Shown here: positions 19,714-28,698 of the stretch, piece by piece
Numbering within the stretch: the stretch's first letter is position 1
Layout: every line of letters starts with the position of its first letter
Source: Humulus lupulus
Lineage: Eukaryota > Streptophyta > Magnoliopsida > Rosales > Cannabaceae
NCBI RefSeq assembly: GCF_963169125.1
Contig: NC_084793.1
Coordinates: forward strand, 45,627,578-45,691,577
Direction of reading: 5' to 3'
DNA: 64,000 nt
Program-made: the position numbers and the translations under genes
The notes under the pieces: generated by a model
The model's database searches: none
What the model was told of the DNA's origin: nothing
What the model saw: the letters and a program-made list of their open reading frames with translations, nothing else

Positions 19714-21975
19714 CTACCTTGCATCATTTCGCTCTTCAGGTAACTTTCCTGCTGTGAGATATTCGAGGATGGGGGTCATCCAGGTCGGTCTGGCGTCGAT
19801 CATCTCGACCTCCGCCCCGACTTCCTCTATGCTTGGTTTCTCCAAGAACTCTACCGGCACTAACCCCAAAGTCTCCGCCTCCCCGGAGGTAGCGAGCTTT
19901 GCGAGGGCATTCGCATTGGCATTCTGCTCCCGAGGTATCTGCTCGATTGAGCCACGCTCGAATGCAGACAATTCTTTCTTTACTTTGGCCAAGTAAGCAG
20001 CCATCTTGGTTCCCTGTGCTTGGTATTCCCCTAACACTTGGTTTACCACGAGCTGGGAATCACTGTAACACTGAACGAAGCTGGCCTTCAGCTCTTGGGC
20101 CACCCTTAGCCTGGCCAGTAAAGCTTCGTATTCAGCCTCGTTGTTGGACGCTTTGAACCCGAATCGCAACGCCGAGTGGAATCGATGTCCTTCTGGGGAT
20201 ATCAATATGATTCCAGCCCCAGAGCCGTTCTCGTTAGATGAGCCATCTACGAAGACTTTCCATGAGGCCTGGACTAAGGAGGCCTGGGCTAAGGAGGCCT
20301 GGGCTGACTCTTCTACAGGATCTTCTCGGAATCTCGTGCACTCTGCCACAAAATCAGACAGGGCCTGGCTTTTTATTGCAGTTCGCGGTATGTACAAAAT
20401 CTCAAATTGGCTGAGTTCAATAGCCCACTTCAACAGACGTCTCGATGCTTCAGGTTTTTGCGAAACCTGCCTTAAAGGCTGATCGATTATGACATGTATT
20501 GAGTGGGACTGGAAATACGGCCTGAGCTTTCGGGAGGCCATAATGAGACAAAAAGCCATCTTCTCCATCAACAGATACCGGGATTCAGCTCCGAGGAGCC
20601 TCTTGCTGATGTAATAGACTGGCTTTTGAGATCGGTCCTCTTCTCGGACTAATATGGCGCTAGCTGCATCTTCCGTGACAGCTAGGTAAAGGAAAAGAGG
20701 CTCTCCTGCCGTTGGTTTGGATAATACGGGCGGCTCGGATAAATGTGCTTTCAGGTTGAGGAAGGCACGTTCGCATTCCTCGGTCCACTTGAATTTCTTA
20801 TTCCTCCGGAGCAGGTTTTAGAATGGCAGACACTTGTCGGTAGATTTAGAAATAAACCGATTAAGGGCCACCACCCTTCCTGTCAGACTTTGAACGTCCT
20901 TTCGTGACCGGGGTGAGGGCATCTCGAGTAGCAACCTGATCTTATAGGGGTTTGCTTCGATTCCCCTGGTATTAACAATGAAACCCAAGAATTTTCCTGA
21001 CGCGACCCCGAAAGTGCATTTTTGTGGGTTAAGCCTCATGCCGTATTCTCTCAATATCTTAAAACATTCCTCTAGATCGCAAACATGGTTATCGGCAGTT
21101 TTAGACTTGACCAGCATGTCGTCGACATACACTTCCATGTTCTTCCCGATCTGGTTGGCAAACATCCTATTTACCAACCTCTGGTATGTAGCTCCGACGT
21201 TCTTTAGTCCGAAGGGCATGACCTTGTAACAATAAACGTTAGTTGGGGTCATGAAGCTAGTGTGTTCCTGGTTTGCTGGATTCATGGCGATTTGATTATA
21301 GCCTGAATATGCATCCATGAAATACATGAGCTCGTGCCCCGCCGTGGCGTCTACCAATTGGTCGATCCTTGGCAAGGGGAAGCAGCCTTTGGGGCAGGCT
21401 TTGTTCAGATTGGAGAAGTCGATGCAGGTCTGCCATTTCCCGTTGGGCTTCGGGACCAATACAGGATTGGCGACCTAGATCGGGTACTTTGCCTTGCGGA
21501 TAAAGCTGCACTTTAGGAGCCAGGCTACTTCCTCTTCTAGGGCCTCAGCTCGGGTTGTTCCTAGGCGCCTTTGTTTCTGGGATTTCGCAGGCACGCTTTT
21601 ATCCAAGTGGAGGGTGTGCATGATGACGCTCGGACTAATCCCTACCATGTCTTCATGAGACCAGGCGAACATGTCTAGATTCTCCTGCAGAAACTTAATC
21701 AGTTCCGCCTTTCTTTCGCCACATAGATTTTTCCTGAGCTTCACCACCTTCGAGGGATCTCGTGGATCGATGTTTACCTCATCGAGCTCTTCGATGGCCT
21801 GGAGCTTGGATCTATCCTCACCTACTCTGGGGTCGATATCATTATTGAAGATGATATTCTCCCCTTTGGCGCTCTGAGGTTTTTCAATCTCAGGATTAGG
21901 CACAAGTTCCTGAGATTCCTCATTTCCGCCCTGGACGGTCATCGTTACCTGCCCGGGTTTTAATTTTCCCTTCAT
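19714..21975 (-). pseudogene. E2 reverse transcriptase and two RNase H domains
   Basis: Reverse transcriptase: NKACPKGCFPLPRIDQLVDA, FMDAYSGYNQI, MPFGLKN and the active site YVDDML (20818-21459). A frame gap separates it from the connection/first RNase H region (KPVYYISKRLLGAESRY and the MASRKLRPYF part). A second RNase H follows with FVDGSSNENGSGAG, NNEAEYEALL and YSDSQLVVN. Such a dual RNase H is known in Tat elements. The last catalytic Asp of the second domain is Asn here (NANALAKLA instead of NADALA). Stops near 20820 and 21477 and frame changes make this a pseudogene. A small triplicated 15-bp unit (about 20266-20310) adds AQASLAQASLVQAS just before the second RNase H. Confidence 0.88.
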
Positions 21976-22049
21976 GGAAATGCTGTAGCATTCCCTGGCA
22001 GTGAGCTGGTCACATCGGACCGTGCATATCCTTGAGGAAGAGGGGAACT

Positions 22050-23114
22050 TCAGCGCGAGGTAGCGATGGAGGTTATGGCTTCAAACGCTATCAATGTAGG
22101 TCGGCCCAAAATAACATTGTACGCGGCGGGACAATTGATGACCACAAACTCAAGGAGTTTCGAGACTGTCCGAGGTCCCTCTCCCAAGATGATCACCAGC
22201 TCGATCGTTCCTATTACCGCTGACCCTTCTCCAGAGAATCCGTATAGCATCATGGAGGTGGCTTTAAGCTCGGTGACAGATAAACCCATCTTTTCCAACG
22301 TTGACCGGAACAGTAGGTTTACCGAGCTCCCATTATCGACCAGTACTCTCCTAACCCTCCGGTTAGTGAGCTGAACGGCTACGACCAGAGGGTCGTTATG
22401 AGGGAACTGGACGTGGCTGGCATCTTCCTTGGTGAATATGATTGGTTGCCTCTCCAATCGTTGTTGTTTAGGTAGATGCTGCTCAGGGACGAACTCCACT
22501 CCATTATGAGCCTTAAGATCGTTGACATATCTTATTTGGGCACCCCTGCTCGTGCCAGCCAGATGGGGACCTCCGGAGATCGTGGAAATCTCTCCTCCTA
22601 TCACGGGAGGAGGGATGTCCTGATCCACCCGAGACCCGGGCTGACTTATCGAGACTTCCGGAGCTGGATGGTCGGCGGGAACTCTATTCCGCGCATATTG
22701 AGCCAAGGGTCCGGCTCTGATGAGAGTCTCGATCTCATCCTTCAGGTGCCTACAATCATCGATGTTGTGGCCAATGTCATTGTGGAACCGACAAAACTTG
22801 GAGGGGTCTCGCTTACCCTTCTGGTGCTTCAACGATTTCAGCTTCTTCCAAGGGAGGCGAGCAGAGTTTGCTAGGAAAATGTTCTCCCTAGTGTGTGTGA
22901 GCTCGGTATAAGTCGCGTAGACCAGCTTAAACTTTTCTATGGACTTGTTCTTCTTTGGGCTGTGCTGGCCGCCCTCGCTGCTCCCTTTTCTCTTGTCTCC
23001 ACCAAATTGGTTATTCAGTGTAACGGTTTGTGTCGCTGTCACGACGTTCGTTCCCACTCTAGCGGGTGGCTGGTTCCTGCGGCCGATGCTCACGCCTCCT
23101 CCAGGTTTATCCAT
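22050..23114 (-). CDS. E2 nucleocapsid and aspartic protease region
   Basis: One open frame of 354 codons. A short zinc-knuckle-like motif, FCRFHNDIGHNIDDCRHLKD (about residues 101-120), is the Tat-type form with Cys-His-His-Cys. It is followed by a linker with SGGPHLAGTSRG and then the protease with VLVDNGSSVNLLF as active site (DNGSS in place of the common DSGAT, usual for this clade). Next come FVVINCPAAYNVILGRPTL and the flap region. It is the longest undamaged part of E2 gag-pol. Confidence 0.85.
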   Translation of the reverse strand: MDKPGGGVSIGRRNQPPARVGTNVVTATQTVTLNNQFGGDKRKGSSEGGQHSPKKNKSIEKFKLVYATYTELTHTRENIFLANSARLPWKKLKSLKHQKGKRDPSKFCRFHNDIGHNIDDCRHLKDEIETLIRAGPLAQYARNRVPADHPAPEVSISQPGSRVDQDIPPPVIGGEISTISGGPHLAGTSRGAQIRYVNDLKAHNGVEFVPEQHLPKQQRLERQPIIFTKEDASHVQFPHNDPLVVAVQLTNRRVRRVLVDNGSSVNLLFRSTLEKMGLSVTELKATSMMLYGFSGEGSAVIGTIELVIILGEGPRTVSKLLEFVVINCPAAYNVILGRPTLIAFEAITSIATSR

Positions 23115-24876
23115 CCCTAGGCCCTATTTAGGAATTCGTTTACGGTGCTGACACCCTTCCTCTGTATCTCTTCCCAGAGTCCGCCTCCGACGAGGATCCC
23201 AGTCCTCAAGGCCATGAGCTTGGAGTTGTCATCTGCGTCTCTAGCTCGAGCAGCGATGTTCACAAATCTGCTCAGGTAAGCCTTCAGAGGCTCGTTGGGC
23301 TGCTGCCTTACGTTGGCCAGGGTATCGGCCTTGATGCGGGCAGCCTGAGAAGCTCGGAATGCCCTTTTAAAGTCAGCAGAGAAGGTTTTCCACGAGCTGA
23401 TTGATTGCTTTTTACTCTACTTGAACCATTGCCTGGCTGGCCCAGTCAAGGTGGAAGGAAATATTAAACATCTCAGCTCAGGACCAATGTTGTGGGCCAT
23501 CATTAGGGTGTTGAACATACCCAGATGATCTGACGGGTCCCCGTCTCTGGGAACTTGGACAAGTGAGGCACACGGAAACTAGGTGGATACGCCGTTGCTG
23601 CTATGTTGGGGGCGAAGAGCTCGAGTTCGTCCCCTGAATCATACTCATCTTTTTCTTTTTCTGATAAGAGCTTCCTCATCAGCTCCTCCATCTGAGCTAG
23701 ACGCTCAAGGGTTTTGTCCTGACTTCCTTGGTTGTTCCGGGGCTGTTCAACAGCTCCGGTTCCATGGTACGTGTTAGGTGGGTTATTGCCCCTCATATCT
23801 TGAGATAGGTTATATGGGACGTTCCCGCTGTCACATACTTCAGACAGGGCTTCCCCTTGGCGAGCACGACTGCCATTTCCAACTGGGTCTCCTCTTTGAG
23901 AGTTTAGACGATCTCGGAGGTCGCCCCTCGGGGCGGCCTGAGGGCTTTGTGCCGAGCTCAAGCGATGGCGCAGGTCTCCGCCAGATATGTCACTTTGATG
24001 ACTCCCGGTCCAGTAACTTCCATTTGAGAAGCTCGGAGCCCGCCACTGGGGATAAGGATCCAGGACTTCTCTGGGCGCCCGGCTACGATGGGAAGGTTCG
24101 ACGGAAGGAGGATATCTCCTGTTGCTCCCATGAGCCAGAATGTCTCGGACTGGACGAGGAGGAGATGGGTATCTTATCGGTGAAGGAGGATGCCTGACCG
24201 TGGATGCGATCCTAGTCCCATCAGGGCGGATCAAGCTAGATCGCGGTCGCTCCGCTCTACCATCCTCCGCGTCCTATGCTCGGTGGTCTGAGCGGTGTGC
24301 AGGACGGCTGGCCGGGGTGGGCTGTCATCGCGAGCCCTCCCCGGATCTCCTTTGCGAGCTTCCTCGAGCCCTCCTGGGTGCGCTCAAAGGCGGAAGTGAG
24401 CTGGGAGTTGAGGTCCGGACCGATCGGCTGAACTGCTGCTCGACCCTAGGAAGTTTCTCAAATGTGGTCTCCCGGTGGTGTGACGTGGGAGTAGAATTTG
24501 ATGTTGGGGGTCTGACCGACCGACTGGGCCTGGACCGGTTACCCCGACGGGACTTATGAGTCTCACCGTGCCTCTTTCTGACGTTAGCGTCGATTGTAAG
24601 AGGGGGTAGTCGGGCCAAAACCTCTTGAATCTGCTGGTTTGCTTTCGCCAGCTGACTCCTCAACTGTGCATTTTCCATTTCTACCACCGTGTAGAAATCC
24701 AGGTTCGGATTGGGCGGCCGGGGAGCCGAACTTCCAGTGTCGTCTTGGCCCAGTGGCTGCTTGCATGGATGATGCTGAACCTCAGGGTTCTGATCATCGA
24801 ACATGGCGGCATGATGGGCCTCCTGCCCATCACGTTGGTCAACCTCGTTACCATGTCTTGAGCGAGTGACTACCAT
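23115..24876 (-). pseudogene. E2 gag (capsid region)
   Basis: An ATG at 24876 begins MVVTRSRHGNEVDQ, with an Asn/Gln coiled stretch (EMENAQLRSQLAKANQQIQE) and then Arg/Ser-rich sequence. A second frame (23503-24234) carries GDLRHRLSS/GDLRDRLNSQ and the KTLERLAQMEELMRKLLSEK helix. Near 23500 the frame shifts, and the capsid core follows in another frame (GPELRCLIFPSTLTGPARQW, FKRAFRASQAARIKADTLAN, PNEPLKAYLSRF) with at least one stop. Downstream it meets the nucleocapsid frame. Confidence 0.8.
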
Positions 24877-24913
24877 GGTTGGGTATTTGCGATAGCACCA
24901 ATCTAATAGCTCT

Positions 24914-24930
24914 CAATGAAAGCACCAAAC
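24914..24930 (-). promoter_or_regulatory. E2 primer-binding site
   Basis: Immediately inside the 5' LTR, the minus strand reads GTTTGGTGCTTTCATTG. TGG at its start fits the complement of a tRNA CCA end. E1 and E3 have the same sequence after LTRs that are otherwise unrelated to those of E2. I cannot name the tRNA with certainty. Confidence 0.7.
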
Positions 24931-25678
24931 TGTTGACGCGGTTCTTTGGCAACAGATAATTATACGAATAAGGAGAGGGATTAGTGCTAAATAATGAACC
25001 GTAATAGATGAATGATCTCAAAGGAAAATTATAACTCGAATACTTTTTTAGGTGGTTCAAAGGTTAAAATCCTTCTAGTCCACCAGCCAATATTATTGAT
25101 ATATCTCTGATCTTCTTTACAGGGTATTTCTTTACAAATTAGAAGCCAACCCTTTGCAACTCCCAGGGTCTCCATATTTATAGGGAGAGGACACCTGGGT
25201 GTTGGCAAAGGAGGTCATCCCGTGACCTTCTTACCCACATGTCACTTCTGCGACATTCATGATAAATTCCTAAAACCTGACAATGAAGTGTGGTCTAATC
25301 AATAGGTAAGGGGGATAATGGGCTGCATGGCCCAACCCAGTCGTGGGTGCCTGAACACACACGTTTATGCTGCGTGTCTGAGAATTCAGGAATGGAGTAG
25401 ACATGTGATGTCTGATATTTGCACGTTTACATTGCGTGGTTGACTTTATAAGAGGTCAGAGGTGTCACCTCAAGCTCGTATCCCGAGCATGATATAGTCT
25501 CAGCCCGTGGTGTCCACATTGCTGACCCGATGCCTTAGTAATCACTAAACCTCTGGCTATCTCGAGCTAGAGAGGTAGAGACCTGTAACAGCAGCTCCGG
25601 GTAGGTGGCCTCCACGTGGCTGCTATAATTATGCCCTTGTCCAGCTCGCTAATAACCCGTGGATATTTAGGGCGTACA
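24931..25678 (-). repeat. E2 5' LTR
   Basis: 748 bp, the partner of 13903-14651. The LTR promoter TATA box, TATAAATA on the minus strand, is at 25175-25182. The target duplication GTAAG follows at 25679-25683. Confidence 0.93.
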
Positions 25679-25683
25679 GTAAG

Positions 25684-26994
25684 TATCTAAAAATTATTTC
25701 CTTTTTTTTTGTGCTCGAGTTTTTGTTTAAGCTCGCGCTTAGTTATAATATGTTTATTCTTCTAGCCAATTTCCGCCGTCCTACTCCCACCAAGGAGATG
25801 AAAGAGCACAAGGAGGCTCTACTCCAACTTCCCTATGGCAGGAGGTCCCTCTCTTATCTCCAGCACCAAGACAAACTCCGAGCCTGTGGCCTCTTGGAGA
25901 AGGATCAGTCCACATTTGACTGGTCCAATAAAAAGTATGCCCAGTGGGAGCTTGTGCCCCTCCCAACCGGCAACCTCCCCCCGAGGTAAAATGCTAAGCC
26001 TTCATCTTCAGTTCAGCGTCATGGGAGCCCGCAATCGGGGAGCGAGGCCAACGATGAAGCCTCGAGCTCGAGCTCGAGTGACAGAGGTACAATCATCCTT
26101 AGCTTAGATTTGTGGTGTCCATAACTACTAAAGCATAAACCCAATAGATTAGTATTGTGCAAGGACGATAGGAACCATTTCTATGTATGGACTTAGGTAG
26201 ATGAGAGGGTACATAGGTTTGATAGTTGGCTCGGGAAGTATGACACCATGTAGAGTCTGAACGAGGTATGGGACGGAATAGTCGTTCAATACGAGACGAA
26301 TGACTATAGAGACCTTTCGAGGTTGACTTCCACTTATAGGGAAGGTACTCCCCCCGCCTCCTCTGAAGATGGGGGAATTACGTGGTCGCCGAGCATGAGC
26401 TCGGGGGAGAGTTCCAGTTAGGTTTCTCTCCACTTGTCTTTTCATTCTTTGTCTGTCTGCATCATGCTAACTTATTTTGTTTTGGAATATCTCATAATGA
26501 TTTGTGAATGTGCAGGTGATATGGATTCCGACCTCGACAACGTGCTCGCTAGTGGCGAGGGAGCCCAAAGGAGTAAGCGCCCGAGGGGGTCGCGGAGATC
26601 AGAACGACCTGCTAAGGTCCTTAAGAGGACCAAGAAGACACCTCCTCCACCAGCTCTAGCTGCTTCGAGCCCAGCTGTGGATCCGACTTCTCGGGTCGAG
26701 GCATCTTCTACGACGTTGCCTCCCGCTCCTCCTTCAATCCAGGTCAACTCCACGCTTGGCCTACCTCCGAAAAAACCCTCAGCCTCCAAAACACATCTTT
26801 TGTTGATCTCAACTTACATCGATGAGTATGTAATCGATAACGCAGCCGGAACTCACGGGGATACACTCGGCTCGGACGTTCTGTCTCGAGCAGGCCAGAG
26901 TTTTGGTAGCTTCGACACCCCTCATTGGCAGTTCTTGAATAATGCTTGAGACTACAACACTCTTTATGAGAAGAGCATCGAGCTTACTGCCACG
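25684..26994 (+). pseudogene. E1 antisense gene, middle exons (after the E2 insertion)
   Basis: The interrupted intron resumes at 25684 and ends with the acceptor TATTCTTCTAG at about 25764. The next exon reads PTPTKEMKEHKEALLQLPYG, LRACGLLEKDQ and YAQWELVPLPTGNLPPR before a TAA at 25987, where E3 continues openly. Positions 26100-26420 are more decayed, with many stops. After an acceptor at 26515 the Pro-rich basic exon starts: SKRPRGSRRSERPAKVLKRT, KTPPPPALAASSP and AGTHGDTLGSDVLSRAGQSF. It has one stop (TGA at 26948-26950) and a donor GTAATC at 26995. The layout matches E2. Confidence 0.7.
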
Positions 26995-27068
26995 GTAATC
27001 TTTCTCATCTCGCTACTGGCTGTATTTATACTTAGTTCATATTCTAATTTGATTTCTTTGTATGTCAG

Positions 27069-27620
27069 ACTCTTGCTGTCTTTGCTCAACTTAACTATAA
27101 GTTGAACAATGAGGTCCATTCGAGCATGTCTTATGCTCAGGATTCGAAGGATCTCCAACTCAAGCTCAGTGACGAGATCAAGGCCACAAAGGCAAAGATA
27201 GAGGTTGAAGCTGAACAGCTAAAGGCCAAGACAGCCGAGCTCAAGGAGCTGAATGCCCGGGTCACGGAGCTTGAGAAGATGAATGCCCGGGTCGCGGAGC
27301 TTGACAAGATCAATGCCAAGCTTGAGGAAGATAAGGCCGCCACTTTCGAGATCATGGAGAGAGAAAAGGCTCGTCTCCTTGCAGAGTTTAAGGAGAAGAA
27401 GGATCAGGCAGTCGACCTGGCCATGTATAGAATCTGGGCCAGTAATGCCGACCTCGACACCAGCTTCTTAGGCTCTTTTGCGGCAAAACTCGTGGCTAAA
27501 TGGCAAGCTCGGCTTGATGAGGAGGAGGATGCTCGGGATGAGGCAGAGAGAGCCAAGGAAGATGCTGAGAAGGCCAAGGAAGATGTTGAGAAGGCCAAGG
27601 AGAATGCTCTTACTTCCTAA
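27069..27620 (+). CDS. E1 antisense gene, last exon: coiled coil with SFLG motif
   Basis: The exon follows an acceptor at 27068 (TTTGTATGTCAG) and runs open to TAA at 27618. After LNNEVHSSMSYAQDSKDLQ come about 90 residues of heptad-like sequence, including two near-identical blocks (ELNARVTELEKMNARVAELD), then AMYRIWASNADLDTSFLGSF and a Lys/Glu-rich tail with repeated AKEDAEKAKEDVEKAKE. E2 and E3 have the same exon ending. Function unknown; a self-associating protein is inferred. Confidence 0.72.
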   Translation, partial: TLAVFAQLNYKLNNEVHSSMSYAQDSKDLQLKLSDEIKATKAKIEVEAEQLKAKTAELKELNARVTELEKMNARVAELDKINAKLEEDKAATFEIMEREKARLLAEFKEKKDQAVDLAMYRIWASNADLDTSFLGSFAAKLVAKWQARLDEEEDARDEAERAKEDAEKAKEDVEKAKENALTS

Positions 27621-28230
27621 ATCTTGCCTCGGGGCTGCGTCTCTCTGAATTCTTTGTAATAGTTTTTATTTTTGATTTTTTGCTTTTTATGCCCCTGGGG
27701 TAAGACAATTTTATAGCTCGTGAAAGAGTTGTTTTCTTATGATCTATTTTCGAGCTCATACTTATGATATTTGTGATACCATATTTGACTTTATTTTAAT
27801 ATATTTGCTTTACATTTCTTGGGTCGAAATATTTCACGCATTTTGTATTAAAGTGTCTTATTATATGTCTGTTTATTCATACAAACATATGGTGGATTTA
27901 AGCCTGAGGTTCAATGCATTCATGCACAGTTTGCTCGAAATATCTGCATCCGATCTCGTTATTTGTCAAGCTCAGAGATTATTGTTACCATGCACCCGAA
28001 GGTACTTATATGGCGTGTAATGTAAGTGGTTTAGTTATATCTTAATTTTTTAGTTACTTTTCCTCATCCTTGGGTAGCTCCCTGAGGTTATGAGGTCGAA
28101 ACTATCATTTTGCAAGATACTCCAGCCTCGATCTCGACTTAACGCGAAGTGGGTTTATGTTCCAAATTATTGTCGATTAGTTTTAGCTGGTTTGTTCCAA
28201 ACCTATTAAGGTCGTGTTTGGTTTGTAATC
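27621..28230. other. E1 non-coding 3' region of the antisense gene
   Basis: T-rich sequence follows the antisense stop and would serve as its 3' UTR. I see no gene. A short frame at 27739-28020 has no recognisable feature. The inverted relative in E3 is at about 46115-46630. Confidence 0.5.
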
Positions 28231-28490
28231 CATACACTTAATCTAGTTTGCATATTTGGTTACATCCAAACACTTATCTTTGGATAATTTGGTTATGTCC
28301 AAACTTTCTTAGCTCGCATGTTTGGTTATATCCAAACACTTGTATGTTTTTGATAGTTTGGTTATGTCCAAACTATCTTAGTTCGCGCATTTGGTTATAT
28401 CCAAACACTTACATTTTTTTGATAGTTTGGTTATGTCCAAACTATCTTAGCTCACGCATTTGGTTATATCCAAACACATATATGTTTTGA
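28231..28490. repeat. E1 tandem repeat (about 69 bp) with hairpins at the convergent 3' ends
   Basis: About three and a half units with a period of 69-70 bp alternate two hairpins. One is GTTTGG-TTATAT-CCAAAC (28320-28337 and later copies). The other has a 10-bp stem, GATAGTTTGG with CCAAACTATC, around the loop TTATGT (28352-28377 and 28421-28446). The repeat separates the end of the antisense gene from the end of pol (28699), as in E2 and E3. The short plus-strand frame across it (28248-28490) is a by-product. Confidence 0.8.
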
Positions 28491-28698
28491 TATATGCTAT
28501 TAGATTTTTTCAAGCTGATGGTATATGTACCACTAATGCCCCCTTAATATCCTATGAGTGTGACCATAGGTTATTTAATTAAGAGAGATTGCAAAAAATA
28601 CAGCATATTAAAACGAAATCAAACTTTATTTGAATAATTTATTAACCGGAATATAGTAAAGATTAATAGGCATGGTTACAGGTGACATCATTCCTACA

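Larger units (their letters stand above)
13903..25678 (-). mobile_element. E2: second Tat-like Ty3/gypsy family, nested in E1
   Basis: LTRs at 13903-14651 (3') and 24931-25678 (5') begin TGTTGACGCGG and end GGGCGTACA on the plus strand, with the 5-bp duplication GTAAG on both sides. Length is 11,776 bp. The LTRs differ at about 20 positions by eye (about 97-98 % identical). Gag-pol is on the minus strand and a spliced antisense gene is on the plus strand. Apart from the first ten bases, LTRs and proteins differ clearly from E1/E3, so this is a separate family with the same plan and the same primer-binding site. The integrase C-terminus is missing, so this copy could not move on its own. Confidence 0.93.

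Noticed and set aside
19040..24861. Many plus-strand frames opposite E2 gag-pol (for example 20141-20482, 22476-22874, 23778-24197)
   Set aside because: They are shadows of the minus-strand gag-pol, whose motifs are unmistakable.
28248..28490. Plus-strand frame with repeated LCPN and WLYPNTY words
   Set aside because: It is a translation of the 69-bp hairpin repeat, not a repeat protein.
28231..28490. CRISPR-like regularity of the 69-bp repeats
   Set aside because: Spacers are not unique, the whole unit is repeated, and the context is a plant retrotransposon.
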